Assembly: GCF_000787775.1 (NCBI RefSeq)
Contig: NZ_BBPM01000004.1
Coordinates: forward strand, 1 to 59,124
Direction: 5' to 3'
Source: Streptacidiphilus carbonis
GTDB lineage: Bacteria; Actinomycetota; Actinomycetes; Streptomycetales; Streptomycetaceae
DNA length: 59,124 nt
The position numbers and the translations under genes are program-made. The notes beneath the pieces were generated by a model. It worked only from the letters and a program-made list of their open reading frames with translations. It made no database searches and was not told where the DNA came from. Positions 49,495 through 58,625 of the stretch are shown piece by piece. Numbering within the stretch: position 1 is the first letter of the stretch; every line of letters begins with the position of its first letter.

Positions 49495-50394
49495 TCAGGA
49501 CGACGGGTCGAGGTCGTGGGCGAGGCGGCGGAGGCGGGGGCCGTAGTCGGGGTGGGCCAGGGCGTGGGCGAACTGGGCGACGAGGTAGTCGGCGGGGTTG
49601 CCGGTGTCGTACCACCGGCCCTGGATGACCTGGCCGTAGGCGGCGCGGGTGGCGGCGTAGGCGTTGACGGCATCGGTGAGGTAGATCTCGCCGGTGCGGT
49701 GCTCGTACCAGCGGCGGGTCAGCTCGCGCAACTCGTCGACGATGCCCGGGGTGATCACATAGCCGCCGATCGCCGCGTAGGAGCTGGGCGCCTGCTCCGG
49801 GTCGGGTTTCTCGACCAGGGCGTTGATCCGCAGCAGGCCCCCGCCCAGATCCTCCTTGACCTGCGGGACGCCGTAGCGGCCGGCCTCGGACGGGTCGATC
49901 GGCAGCAGCGCCAGGACCGGGCAGCCGGTCTGCTCGTGGGCGCGGATCAGTTGCTGGGCGCGGGGCACCTCCGCCACGAAGACGTCGTCCGGCCAGAGCA
50001 CCAGCACCGGCTCGTCGCCGAACGAGCGGGCGGCGTTGAGCACCGGGGTGCCGTTGCCGTACGGGCCGTGCTGGTCCAGGTAGGTGATGTGGCCGCGCCG
50101 GGCCAGCTCCGCGACCTCCTCCACCGCGTCGGCGAAGGCCGCCTTCCCGTCCGACCGCAACTGCTGCACCAGTGCCGGGTTCGGCCGGAAGTGGTCCTGG
50201 ATCAGCGACTTGCCGCCGCTCACCACGATGGTGATGTCGGTGATCCCGGAGGCCACCAGCTCCCGTACCGTGTGCTCGATCACCGGCTTGTCGCCGACCG
50301 GCAGCATCTCCTTCGGCGTCGCCTTGGTCAGCGGCAGCAGGCGCGAGCCCAGCCCGGCGGCGGGAATCACCGCCCTACGGATCGTCGTGGCCAT
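49495..50394 (-). CDS. galU: UTP--glucose-1-phosphate uridylyltransferase
   Basis: 299-residue nucleotidyltransferase making UDP-glucose. PAAGLGSRLLPLTKATPKEMLPV is the nucleotide loop, VEKPDPEQAPSSYAAIGGYV and GRWYDTGNPADYL are GalU signatures. AAGGGGA lies upstream of the ATG at 50394 (MATTIRRAVIP). Converges with the DUF4190-like gene and follows the FAD monooxygenase by 99 bases. Confidence 0.92.
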   Translation of the reverse strand: MATTIRRAVIPAAGLGSRLLPLTKATPKEMLPVGDKPVIEHTVRELVASGITDITIVVSGGKSLIQDHFRPNPALVQQLRSDGKAAFADAVEEVAELARRGHITYLDQHGPYGNGTPVLNAARSFGDEPVLVLWPDDVFVAEVPRAQQLIRAHEQTGCPVLALLPIDPSEAGRYGVPQVKEDLGGGLLRINALVEKPDPEQAPSSYAAIGGYVITPGIVDELRELTRRWYEHRTGEIYLTDAVNAYAATRAAYGQVIQGRWYDTGNPADYLVAQFAHALAHPDYGPRLRRLAHDLDPSS

Positions 50395-50493
50395 CAGCAG
50401 TCCCCTTGCTCGACAGGGTCTTGCCCGGCAGGACCGGGCCGGTCGGCACAGCCCCGGCGACGCTACCAACCCGGCCCGGTGTGCGGCACCCGG

Positions 50494-51627
50494 CTAGCGG
50501 TAGCGGAGCTCGGCGAGTTCGGTGGTGAGCTTGGTGCGGACGGCCGGGATCCGGGCCAGAACCGGGAGCAGGGCGTTGCGCGCGGCCCTGGCCAGCGGGT
50601 TGCGGGTGGTCGCGACGCGGGTCATCCGGTCGGTGAAGGCGACCACCCGCAGGGCGACCGGGCGGCGCTGCGGCTCGTAGCGGTCCGGCTCGGCCTCGGC
50701 CAGGGCCCGGCCGAGGGCGTAGGCGTCCTGGATGCCCGTGTTCATGCCCTGGCCGCCCGCAGGGCTGTGCACATGGGCGGCGTCGCCGGCCAGGAACAGG
50801 CGTCCGGCCCGGTAGTGGTCGGCGACCCGGTGGTGCACCCGGAACCGCGAGGACCAGGCGACAGCGGTGACCTTGGCCTGCCCGGGGGCCCGCTCGTCGA
50901 GCAGTTGCTGGACGAAGGGCAGGCCGGGCTCGGCCGGGGCCTCGTCCACGGTCGCGACCACGCGGTAGTGGCCACCGGGGAGCGGGGCGACCACGCTGAT
51001 CCCGAGGACGCCGAAGTTCAGCGAGACCTCCTCGCGACCGGGGGCCCAGTCCATCTCGACGTCGGCGAGGACGAAGGACTCGCCGTAGGCGGAGCCGGCG
51101 AAGCCGATCCCGGCCGCCTCCCTGACCGCGCTGTGCATGCCGTCCGCGCCGACGGCGTAGGCGGCGCGCAGGGTCTCGCCGGTGCTGGTGGTGACGGTCA
51201 CGCCGTCCTCGTCCTGCTGCACGTCGCTGACCTCGTACGGGCGGTGGACGTCGCCGCCGAGCTCGCGCAGCCGGGCCAGGAGCACTGCCTCGGTCTGGTC
51301 CTGAGGCACCATCAGCGCGTACGGGTAGGCCGTCGGCAGCTTGCCGAAGGTGGTGCCGACCAGCTCGCGGGCGCCGTCGCGGACGGTGAACCGGTCGATC
51401 TTCAACCCGCGGGCGACCAGTTCCCGGTCCGCACCGAGTTCGTGCAGCACCTCCAGGGTGCGGGCGTGGACCACGGCGGCGCGGGAGGTGTTTGCCCCCT
51501 CGGCCAGCCGGTCCAGCAGGACGTAGTCGATGCCGGCCCCGGCCAGCGTGACGGCGAGCGCGAGGCCGGTAGGACCGGTCCCGACGATGGCGACCGTGGT
51601 GCTTGCGGGAAGAGCTGTGGCGTTCAT
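50494..51627 (-). CDS. FAD-dependent monooxygenase (PheA/TetX type)
   Basis: 377 residues. GTGPTGLALAVTLAGAG (16-32) binds FAD ADP, VGADGMHSAVR is the DG motif, and LFLAGDAAHVHSPAGGQGMN is the GD motif of group A aromatic hydroxylases. Substrate unknown; aromatic compounds or antibiotics are typical. GGAGG lies before the ATG at 51627. Divergent from a TetR gene with three operator-like dyads between them, so it is probably inducible by its own substrate. Confidence 0.88.
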   Translation of the reverse strand: MNATALPASTTVAIVGTGPTGLALAVTLAGAGIDYVLLDRLAEGANTSRAAVVHARTLEVLHELGADRELVARGLKIDRFTVRDGARELVGTTFGKLPTAYPYALMVPQDQTEAVLLARLRELGGDVHRPYEVSDVQQDEDGVTVTTSTGETLRAAYAVGADGMHSAVREAAGIGFAGSAYGESFVLADVEMDWAPGREEVSLNFGVLGISVVAPLPGGHYRVVATVDEAPAEPGLPFVQQLLDERAPGQAKVTAVAWSSRFRVHHRVADHYRAGRLFLAGDAAHVHSPAGGQGMNTGIQDAYALGRALAEAEPDRYEPQRRPVALRVVAFTDRMTRVATTRNPLARAARNALLPVLARIPAVRTKLTTELAELRYR

Positions 51628-51645
51628 CCGAGCCTCCGAGTGTCG

Positions 51646-51663
51646 TGCCAACGTCTGTTGGCA
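51646..51663. promoter_or_regulatory. TetR operator A (FMO side)
   Basis: TGCCAACGTCTGTTGGCA is a perfect 7+4+7 dyad, 19 bases upstream of the monooxygenase ATG. Confidence 0.7.
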
Positions 51664-51684
51664 TTACTGTCCCGCAGCCTCCGC

Positions 51685-51713
51685 TTGAATGTCAACAGGT
51701 GTTGGCCTACGTT
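51685..51713 (+). promoter_or_regulatory. Leaderless tetR promoter with a third operator half-overlap
   Basis: TTGAAT (51685-51690), 17-base spacer, TACGTT (51708-51713), then the ATG 7 bases on. A third, weaker dyad copy (51704-51721, three mismatches to operator A) overlies the -10 box and the first base of the start codon. Confidence 0.65.
51690..51707. promoter_or_regulatory. TetR operator B
   Basis: TGTCAACAGGTGTTGGCC follows the TGCCAAC-n4-GTTGGCA pattern with two changes and covers the spacer of the tetR promoter. Confidence 0.65.
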
Positions 51714-51720
51714 TGTTGGC

Positions 51721-52365
51721 ATGACTTCCGCACAAGATCCTCAAGCACCCCGCCCTGCGGAGAAGCGCTCCGACCGCACCAAGGCCGTCATCCTCCGCGC
51801 GGCCCGCGACCGCTTCGCCTCCGACGGCTACGAGCGCACCACCATCCGCGCCGTGGCGGCCGACGCCGCCATCGACCCGTCGATGGTGATGCGTTACTTC
51901 GGCAGCAAGGAGCGGCTGTTCGACGCGGCCCTCGCCATCGACCTGCGCCTGCCGGACCTCACCGCCGTCGCCCCGCAGGATCTGGCCCGCACGCTGGTCC
52001 GGCACTTCCTCGACCGCTGGGAGAGCGACCCGGCCGACGACGCGCTGCTGGTGCTGCTGCGCTCGGCGGTCACCAATGAGCGGGCCGCGCTGCGGATGCA
52101 CGAGATCTTCGCGACCCAGGTGGCCCCCGCCCTGGGGGCCGCGCTGGGACCGCAGGCCGCGGCGGTCGCCCCGGTGCTGACCACGCAGTTGCTCGGCCTG
52201 GCCCTGACCCGCTATCTGATCCGGCTGCCCGCGATCACCGCGCTCGCCCCGGAGCAGCTCGTCGACGCCCTGGCACCGGCCGTGCAGGCAACGGTGCTCG
52301 CGGCGGCGGACGCGGCGCAGGCCGGCTCCCGGTCGGCGGTCCCACGGTCGGCCGACCCGCGCTGA
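51721..52365 (+). CDS. TetR-family regulator of the divergent monooxygenase
   Basis: 214 residues. Helix-turn-helix about 20-66 (RAARDRFASDGYERTTIRAVAADAAIDPSMVMRYFGSKERLF). The C-terminal domain (TetR_C, LVRHFLDRWESDPADDALLVLLRSAVTNE) is common in regulators of drug or aromatic responses. Leaderless ATG. It most likely represses itself and the monooxygenase through the three dyads. Confidence 0.88.
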   Translation: MTSAQDPQAPRPAEKRSDRTKAVILRAARDRFASDGYERTTIRAVAADAAIDPSMVMRYFGSKERLFDAALAIDLRLPDLTAVAPQDLARTLVRHFLDRWESDPADDALLVLLRSAVTNERAALRMHEIFATQVAPALGAALGPQAAAVAPVLTTQLLGLALTRYLIRLPAITALAPEQLVDALAPAVQATVLAAADAAQAGSRSAVPRSADPR

Positions 52366-52492
52366 CCCCGGTGCGGCGAATCGGGCGAACGGAGCAAGTC
52401 GCGCGCCACGCCGCCGGAAAGCTCAAATCTAGCTCTGAGAATGGTGGCCGGGGCTTCCCCCTTCGGCGGCCCGGGGAGATGCTCAGCACCAT

Positions 52493-52519
52493 GGAGCCGG
52501 GTGCGGGGGACCCGGCTCC
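52493..52519 (+). terminator. Hairpin between tetR and the next gene
   Basis: GGAGCCGGGT pairs with ACCCGGCTCC across a 7-base loop, followed by CTCTGCCTTTT, the closest to a classical T-run terminator in this area. It lies 22 bases before the GTG of the next gene and after tetR. Confidence 0.6.
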
Positions 52520-52540
52520 TCTGCCTTTTGGAGGTGCGGG

Positions 52541-52969
52541 GTGAGCCTTGACGTCTCGTTCACCGTCTCCGGGGCCGCTGTAGGGGCGGCCTCGTTGAAT
52601 CTGCTCAGGTGCGCGGTCCGTGAGCGGGGGCGGAACCGCCCCTGGTCGGAGCCGCCCGCGCTGCCGGAACCGTCGGAGCGGTCCGGGCGGGCCACCGCCA
52701 ACCGGCTGATGGCCTGGGCCCTGCTGCTGACACTCGCGTTGGGCACGGTGGCGACGCTCGGCTGGGCCGACGACAGCATCCAGGGCACCCAGGGGCTGGA
52801 CCGCGATCCGCCGCTGCTGGGGACCGCGGTGCTGTGCGCGGCCGGCACGGTCGTGCTGATCGCGGTCAACGCCTTGGCCCGCAGGGTCCCTGACCGACCG
52901 TCAGCAGGCCGCGGCGCCGTGGCCGGACGCCAGGACCGGTGGAGATCCGTGTCCGGCGTCGGCCGCTGA
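52541..52969 (+). CDS. Hypothetical membrane protein
   Basis: 142 residues, not recognised. Two hydrophobic segments (MAWALLLTLALGTVATLGW and LLGTAVLCAAGTVVLIAVNAL) lie in the second half; the N-terminal part has a short apolar stretch and a basic region. GGAGG lies about 7 bases before the GTG at 52541. Stands alone, converging with hemQ. Confidence 0.5.
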   Translation: MSLDVSFTVSGAAVGAASLNLLRCAVRERGRNRPWSEPPALPEPSERSGRATANRLMAWALLLTLALGTVATLGWADDSIQGTQGLDRDPPLLGTAVLCAAGTVVLIAVNALARRVPDRPSAGRGAVAGRQDRWRSVSGVGR

Positions 52970-53035
52970 CCAAAGCCCCCCGCTTCCGCCCGGCACTTCG
53001 GCCCGGGACGGCACCGCGGCCCGGGCCGGTGCGGC

Positions 53036-53740
53036 TCAGGCCAGTCCGGCCAGCAGCTCCGCGATCGGCCTGCGGCGCCCGGTGAAGAAGGGCACCTCCT
53101 CGCGGACGTGCCGCCGGGTCTCCGAGGCGCGCAGGTCGCGCATCAGGTCGACGATCCGGTAGAGGTCGTTCGCCTCGAACGCCAGCAGCCACTCGTAGTC
53201 GCCGAGCGCGAAGGAGGCGACCGTGTTGGCCCGGACGTCGGGGTAGCCGCGGGCCAGCATCCCGTGCTCCATCAGCAGCCGGCGGCGCTCGGTGTCCTCC
53301 AGCAGGTACCACTCGTAGGAGCGGACGAAGGGGTAGACGCAGATGTAGTCGCGCGGGGTCTCGTCCGCGAGGAACGCCGGGACGTGCGACTTGTTGAACT
53401 CGGCGGGGCGGTGCAGCGCCATGCTCGACCAGACCGGCTCCAGTGCGCGGCCCAGCCGGGTGCGGCGGAAGCGGTTGTACGCCTCCTGCAGGTCGTCGCT
53501 GTCCTCGGCGTGCCACCAGATCATCAGGTCGGCGTCGGCGCGCAGCCCGGAGACGTCGTAGGTGCCGCGGACGGTGACGTCCTTCTCGGCGAGCTGCGCG
53601 AACAGCTCCTCGACCTCGGCCGCGTGGGCGGTGCGGTCGTCCGGGAGCACGTCCCTGAGCCGGAACACCGACCACAGGGTGTACCGGATGACCTTGTTGA
53701 GGTCGCGTGCCTTCGGCTTGTTCTCACTGCTTTCGGTCAT
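53036..53740 (-). CDS. hemQ: HemQ, coproheme decarboxylase
   Basis: 234 residues, chlorite-dismutase-like fold. In actinomycetes HemQ oxidatively decarboxylates coproheme to haem b, the last step of the coproporphyrin-dependent route. RYTLWSVFR, the [10 protein letters not shown] stretch (catalytic Tyr region) and [10 protein letters not shown] with the [16 protein letters not shown] helix are typical. The ATG at 53740 overlaps the hemY stop by 4 bases, coupling the two. Confidence 0.94.
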   Translation of the reverse strand: MTESSENKPKARDLNKVIRYTLWSVFRLRDVLPDDRTAHAAEVEELFAQLAEKDVTVRGTYDVSGLRADADLMIWWHAEDSDDLQEAYNRFRRTRLGRALEPVWSSMALHRPAEFNKSHVPAFLADETPRDYICVYPFVRSYEWYLLEDTERRRLLMEHGMLARGYPDVRANTVASFALGDYEWLLAFEANDLYRIVDLMRDLRASETRRHVREEVPFFTGRRRPIAELLAGLA

Positions 53741-55170
53741 GCGCCCATTGTCCCTTCCCGGGCGAGCGCCCCCTGCACCAGGGTTGCCGCCCGCCAGGCA
53801 CTGGCGATGCAGGCGGGGATGCCGACGCCCTGGTACGCAGCGCCGCACAGGGCCAGCCCCGGCAGTCCGGCGATTTGCTTCTCGATCCGGTCGACCCGGT
53901 CGAGATGGCCCACCGGGTACTGCGGCAGGCCGGCCCGCCAGCGGGTGACCGTACTGGCCCGCGGCACGGCGGTGATGCCGGCGGCCTCGGCCAGGTCCCG
54001 CAGTGAGCGGGCGACCAGGTCGGCGTCGTCCCGGTCCAGGTCCTGCTCCTCGTTGTGCCGCCCGACCGAGGTGCGCAGCACGAAGGTGTCGGGGGCGGCC
54101 TCGGCCAGCCAGCGCCACTTGTTGCTGGAGAAGGTGGAGGCCTTGATCGAGCGTCCGTCGACCGGCGGCACCAGGAAGCCGCTGCCGGCCGGCTCGCCGA
54201 GCTCGGAGCGGTCGAAGGCCAGCGTGACCAGCGCCATCCCGGCGTACTCCACCTCGGCCAGCTCGGCGGCGGCGGCCGGTGCCTCGGCGGCCAGCAGTCG
54301 CGCCGCGGCCGGGGCCGGAACGGCCAGCACGACGGCGTCGGCCGCCAGCAGCTCCTCCCCCGCACCGACCTGCCAGCCGTCGGGGGTACGGCTGAGCGAG
54401 CGCACCTCGGTACCGAGACGCAGCTCGACCCCGGCGGCACGGCAGGCCTCCGCGACGGCGAGCGGGAGGCGGCCGATTCCGCCGTCGATGCCCTGGAAGA
54501 CCGGGGCGGGGTTGGCCGGAGTGGCCGCCTGCAGCGCCCGCACGCCCTGGACCAGCGAGCCGCCGCCGCGTGCGGTGGCCAGCAGCTGCGGGACCGCGGC
54601 GCGCAGCGACAGCTGGTCGGCGTGCCCGGCGTAGACGCCGCCGAGCAGCGGTTCGACCAGCCGGTCGACGACCTCGCGGCCGAGCCGCTCGGCGATGTAG
54701 GCGCCGACGGCGACGTCGTCGCCGACCTCGGAGGCCGGGCGGTCCGGATCCAGGTCCTCGTCGATCCTGGCCAGGCCCTCGGGCGAGAGCACGCCGGAGT
54801 CGGCGAGCGCCTCCAGGTCTCCGGGGACGCCCATCACCTGCCCGGTGGGCATGGGGCGCAGCGCGCCCCTGGTCCAGATCGCCGCCTTGGCGGTGGCCGG
54901 CGGCTGCAGGGCGTCGCCCAGGCGTACGGCACGGGCCAGCGCGACCGCCTCCGGCCGGCGGGCCAGCATGGACTCGGCCCCGAGGTCGACCCGGATGCCG
55001 GCCAGCTCACCCGTTCGGAGCTTGCCGCCGAGGCGGTCGCCCGACTCCAGCAGGGTGACCCGCGCGCTGCGGGGCGAACCGTCGGCGCCGGACAGCCGGG
55101 CGGCGGCGGCCAGGCCGGCGATTCCTCCGCCGACGACCACGACATGGGGCAGGGGGCCTGTGCTCTGCAT
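53737..55170 (-). CDS. hemY: Coproporphyrinogen III / protoporphyrinogen oxidase (HemY/CgoX type)
   Basis: 477 residues. [16 protein letters not shown] (11-26) binds [13 protein letters not shown] and the end [25 protein letters not shown] are family signatures. It oxidises coproporphyrinogen III (or protoporphyrinogen IX) with oxygen. The ATG at 55170 gives [16 protein letters not shown]; the reading upstream is not family-like. Together with hemQ and the nearby hemE it forms part of the haem route. Confidence 0.94.
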   Translation of the reverse strand: MQSTGPLPHVVVVGGGIAGLAAAARLSGADGSPRSARVTLLESGDRLGGKLRTGELAGIRVDLGAESMLARRPEAVALARAVRLGDALQPPATAKAAIWTRGALRPMPTGQVMGVPGDLEALADSGVLSPEGLARIDEDLDPDRPASEVGDDVAVGAYIAERLGREVVDRLVEPLLGGVYAGHADQLSLRAAVPQLLATARGGGSLVQGVRALQAATPANPAPVFQGIDGGIGRLPLAVAEACRAAGVELRLGTEVRSLSRTPDGWQVGAGEELLAADAVVLAVPAPAAARLLAAEAPAAAAELAEVEYAGMALVTLAFDRSELGEPAGSGFLVPPVDGRSIKASTFSSNKWRWLAEAAPDTFVLRTSVGRHNEEQDLDRDDADLVARSLRDLAEAAGITAVPRASTVTRWRAGLPQYPVGHLDRVDRIEKQIAGLPGLALCGAAYQGVGIPACIASAWRAATLVQGALAREGTMGA

Positions 55171-55315
55171 GGACGTCACTCTCGCACATGCGCCCGCGTT
55201 GCCCCGATCGTGACCTCGATGTGATGCCAGCGTGCGGAACCGGTCACCGGGCAGCGGGGTCCCATTGGCGAACCGGCCCGCGGCGGGCGGGCCCAGCGGA
55301 GGGGGAGGACCGGAC

Positions 55316-56389
55316 ATGAGGCAGTCAGGCAGCAGACGGAGCAGGCGCCGGGGCACGGCGCTCGGGGCGGTGGTACTGGCCGGCGGGCTGGCGCTCGGGG
55401 CGTGCAGCGCGAGCAGCGAGCACGGCAGCTCGACCGCCGCCGGCGGCGCGGCGAACAGGGCGGCGTCGGCGCCCCAGGCCCAGGCCGGAACTGCCGGCAG
55501 CGGTTCGAGCGCGGCCGGCAAGAGCGCCGGGGGCACCTCATCGGCGCAGCTGCAGGCCGCCCAGGCCGCGCGGTCGATCATCTACACCGGTGAGATCCAG
55601 CTGCGCACCGGCGGGGTGGACGCGGCCGCCGCCCGGGCGGAGGCGCTGGTGAAGTCGGTGGGCGGCTACATCGACTCGGAGGTGACCGGCACCGTCGGCA
55701 GCATCCCCTATGTCCCCTACCCGGCGGCCTCCGACGGCGGCACAGGCTCGACGGCGCAGACCCTCTCCCCGCCCGCGGACGCCAGCGGCGACTCGGCCCA
55801 GCTGGTGCTGCGGGTGCCGGCCGCCTCCTACGACGGCGTCTTCAGCCAGCTGCAGACCCTCGGCACGGTGCTGGCGCAGCAGCGCACCGCGCAGGACGTC
55901 ACCCAGCAGGTGGTGGACCTGGACAGCCGGGTGAAGTCGGCGCAGGCCAGCGTGGCCCGGGTGCGGGCGCTCTACGACAAGGCGCAGAGCATCGCCGACA
56001 TCACCACGCTGGAGCAGGACCTCACCCAGCGCGAGTCCGACCTGGAGTCGCTGGAGGCGCAGCAGCAGGCCCTGGAGTCGCAGGCGGCGATGTCGACGGT
56101 GACGCTGGAGCTCTACGCCAAGGCGACCGCCCCGGCGGCGCCGCACGGCAGGAGCGCGGGGGGCGCCGCGCTCTCGGCTCTGAAGAGCGGCTGGCACGCG
56201 CTCTATCTGACGTTCCGTTGGCTGCTGGTCGTGCTCGCGGCGGTGCTGCCGTTCCTGGTGCCGATCGGGCTCCTGATGTGGCTGGTCCAGGTGCTGGCCC
56301 GGCGCAGGCGGCTCCGCGCCGAGCCGGAGCTGGAGCTGGAGGCTCAGCCCGCGGGGGGCGGATCGCCGTCGTCGGACCAGGGGGCTTAA
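55316..56389 (+). CDS. DUF4349 lipoprotein with coiled coil
   Basis: 357 residues. Signal region RRSRRRGTALGAVVLAGGLALGAC with lipobox LGAC (Cys30). A Ser/Ala/Gly-rich linker is followed by the DUF4349 domain (SIIYTGEIQLRTGGVDAAAARAEALVKSVGGYIDSE), a coiled coil (TTLEQDLTQRESDLESLEAQQQALESQ) and a membrane helix near 300-320 before a basic tail. Function unknown; the fold resembles periplasmic coiled-coil proteins of transport machines. GGAGG lies before the ATG at 55316. Confidence 0.85.
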   Translation: MRQSGSRRSRRRGTALGAVVLAGGLALGACSASSEHGSSTAAGGAANRAASAPQAQAGTAGSGSSAAGKSAGGTSSAQLQAAQAARSIIYTGEIQLRTGGVDAAAARAEALVKSVGGYIDSEVTGTVGSIPYVPYPAASDGGTGSTAQTLSPPADASGDSAQLVLRVPAASYDGVFSQLQTLGTVLAQQRTAQDVTQQVVDLDSRVKSAQASVARVRALYDKAQSIADITTLEQDLTQRESDLESLEAQQQALESQAAMSTVTLELYAKATAPAAPHGRSAGGAALSALKSGWHALYLTFRWLLVVLAAVLPFLVPIGLLMWLVQVLARRRRLRAEPELELEAQPAGGGSPSSDQGA

Positions 56390-56396
56390 GACGGTA

Positions 56397-56530
56397 CTTC
56401 GGATGCGGTGTGCGCATGTCTCCGCGCGCAGTTCCCCGCGCCCCTATTGGCTCTGCAACCGGCCCAGTTGCAATCGTCAGGGGCGCGGGGAACTGCGCGG
56501 ACAGAAACCATGGACGTGCCGCACCCGAAG
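56397..56530. repeat. Dispersed palindromic intergenic element, copy 3
   Basis: CTTCGGATGCGG...GCGCAGTTCCCCGCGCCCCT on the left and its complement on the right, with the same core as the other copies (GCAGTTCCCCGCGCCCCT). It lies between the convergent DUF4349 and hemE genes. Confidence 0.85.
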
Positions 56531-56552
56531 AACCACCGGACCGCCGGAGCCG

Positions 56553-57623
56553 TCAGCGCTGGGTGGCCTCGTGCACGTGGGCGACCAGGCGGGTCAGGGT
56601 GTCGGGGTCGGTGCTGGGCAGCACCCCGTGGCCGAGGTTGAAGACATGTCCGCGTCCGCTCGCCTCGGCCGCCGCCAGCACCTCCTCGGTCTTGGCGCGG
56701 ACCGCCGCCTCCGGCGCGAACAGCAGCGTCGGGTCGAGGTTGCCCTGCAGCGCCTTGCCGGGGGCGACCCGGCGGGCGGCCTCGTCCAGCGGCACCCGCC
56801 AGTCGACGCCCACCACGTCCGCGCCGGTGTCGCCCATCAGGCCGAGCAGCTCGCCGGTGCCCACGCCGAAGTGGATCCGGGGCACCCCGTAGCCGGCGAC
56901 CGCGTCGAACACCTTGGCGCTGGCCGGCATCACCGAGCGGCGGTAGTCCTCGGGGGCCAGCGCGCCGACCCAGGAGTCGAACATCTGCACCGCCGAGACC
57001 CCGGCCTCGATCTGCACCTTGAGGAACCCGGCGGTGATGTCGGCGAGCCGGTCCAGCAGCTCCGCCCACAGCTCCGGGTCGCCGTACATCAGCGCCTTGG
57101 TGTTCTCGTGGTTCTTCGACGGGCCGCCCTCGACCAGGTAGCTGGCCAGCGTGTAGGGCGCGCCGGTGAAGCCGATCAGCGGGGTGGCGCCCAGCTCGGC
57201 GGTGAGCAGCCCGACGGCCTCGGTGACGTAGGTCACGTCGCCGGGCTCCAGCGGCCGCAGCTGCTGCAGGTCGGCGCGGCTGCGGATCGGGTTGGCGACG
57301 ACCGGGCCGATGCCGGGCTTGATGTCGAGGTCCACGCCGATCGCCTTGAGCGGCACCATGATGTCGCTGTAGTAGATGGCGGCGTCCACCTGGTGGCGGC
57401 GCACCGGCTGCAGGGTGATCTCCTTGACCAGCTCCGGCATCATGCAGGAGTCCAGCATGGCGATGCCCTCACGGACCTTCAGGTACTCGGGCAGCGACCG
57501 CCCGGCCTGGCGCATGAACCACACCGGGGTGTGCGGCACCTCCTCACCCCGACAGGCCCTCAGGAACGCCGAGTCTTGCACCGCACCGGACTTCGCCACC
57601 GTCTCACTCCCGCTGTCGCTCAC
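56553..57623 (-). CDS. hemE: Uroporphyrinogen decarboxylase
   Basis: 356 residues. [15 protein letters not shown] is the active-site motif, [31 protein letters not shown] and [13 protein letters not shown] are family signatures. It decarboxylates uroporphyrinogen III to coproporphyrinogen III, the substrate of HemY and then HemQ. GTG at 57623 with GAGGA 8 bases upstream. Divergent from the DUF3000 gene. Confidence 0.97.
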   Translation of the reverse strand: MSDSGSETVAKSGAVQDSAFLRACRGEEVPHTPVWFMRQAGRSLPEYLKVREGIAMLDSCMMPELVKEITLQPVRRHQVDAAIYYSDIMVPLKAIGVDLDIKPGIGPVVANPIRSRADLQQLRPLEPGDVTYVTEAVGLLTAELGATPLIGFTGAPYTLASYLVEGGPSKNHENTKALMYGDPELWAELLDRLADITAGFLKVQIEAGVSAVQMFDSWVGALAPEDYRRSVMPASAKVFDAVAGYGVPRIHFGVGTGELLGLMGDTGADVVGVDWRVPLDEAARRVAPGKALQGNLDPTLLFAPEAAVRAKTEEVLAAAEASGRGHVFNLGHGVLPSTDPDTLTRLVAHVHEATQR

Positions 57624-57713
57624 GGCACAAATCCTCGCATGCGCGCAACGCGGTCCGTGACCGGCCCGTGGTGCCTCCCGCACGCGAAGGTGCCCGCGTC
57701 TTACTCTTCCGGC

Positions 57714-58379
57714 ATGGCAGCGGTCAGCGGGCACCCAGCGAGCGAGGACGGAACCCCCGGCGTACCGCCGGCCTTCCGTGAGGCCGTGGAGGCGCTGCGC
57801 GGTACGCGGCTGCGCCCCGAGGTGGTCATCGGCGACACCCCGGCGCCGCGCAAGCTCGCCTCCTACGCCTTCGCTCTGACGGCCACCGTGGAGGTGGACG
57901 GCGAAGAGCTGGCGGACGGACGGCTGGTGCTGCTGCACGAACCGGGCGGGCACGATGCCTGGGACGGCGAGTTCCGGCTGGTCTCGATGGGCCGAGCGGA
58001 GCTGGAGCCGGAGATGGGCTCCGACCCGCTGCTGGGCGAGGTCGGCTGGTCCTGGCTGATGGATGCGCTGACCCAGCAGGGCGCCCGCTGGACCGAGCCG
58101 AGCGGCACGGTCACCCGCTGCTCCTCGCAGTACTTCGGCGGGCTGGCCGAACGCGAGGGCTCCACCGAGATCGAGATCCGCGCCTCCTGGACCCCGCTCC
58201 GGCACGACCTGCCCGGCGCGGGCTTCGGCGAGCACCTGCGGGCCTGGTGCGAACTCCTCTGCCAGTGCGCCGGCCTGCCCCCCGCCCCGCCGACCGGCGC
58301 CGACCCGGGCGGTTCCACGGCCGGCGCGGGCACTGTGGCGGGCGTGGTGCCGATGCCCACGCGCCGCCGTCCGGTCTGA
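57714..58379 (+). CDS. DUF3000 protein
   Basis: 221 residues. The DUF3000 domain covers about 20-190 ([38 protein letters not shown], then [11 protein letters not shown] and [23 protein letters not shown]). It is conserved in actinomycetes next to hemE and ribonuclease D genes; function unknown. A TACTCT box ends 6 bases before the ATG at 57714, so the message is probably leaderless. Confidence 0.9.
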   Translation: MAAVSGHPASEDGTPGVPPAFREAVEALRGTRLRPEVVIGDTPAPRKLASYAFALTATVEVDGEELADGRLVLLHEPGGHDAWDGEFRLVSMGRAELEPEMGSDPLLGEVGWSWLMDALTQQGARWTEPSGTVTRCSSQYFGGLAEREGSTEIEIRASWTPLRHDLPGAGFGEHLRAWCELLCQCAGLPPAPPTGADPGGSTAGAGTVAGVVPMPTRRRPV

Positions 58380-58625
58380 CCGCCCTGCCGCACACATTTC
58401 GGTCAGGCGTTCGGCGTGTCGACCGCTTTTGATCACTTTAGGGTGACTTACGCTCGGTCGAGCTGGTCAAAATGCACGAACTGCCCGATTTGGCGCTCAC
58501 TCAATCGTGATCATTCGCTAAAGCCGGGCAAGCATCATGCCGAAGCAGTCAGTGACCCTTTCCACACGAGGACCCCACCCCATCTGCAGCTGACCGGGTC
58601 TTCGCGCCATCCCTCAGGAGGCCTG
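58380..58625 (+). promoter_or_regulatory. 246-base leader region of the response regulator
   Basis: Contains a less GC-rich block (about 58425-58525) with TTGATC, TACGCT and TGATCATT stretches but no spacing good enough for a named promoter. CAGGAGG stands 5 bases before the GTG at 58626. No gene seen. Confidence 0.3.

Noticed and set aside
48955-52365. 1136-codon plus-strand frame across galU and the monooxygenase
   Set aside because: Only its last part (from 51721) is real, the TetR gene; the rest is antisense to two clear genes.
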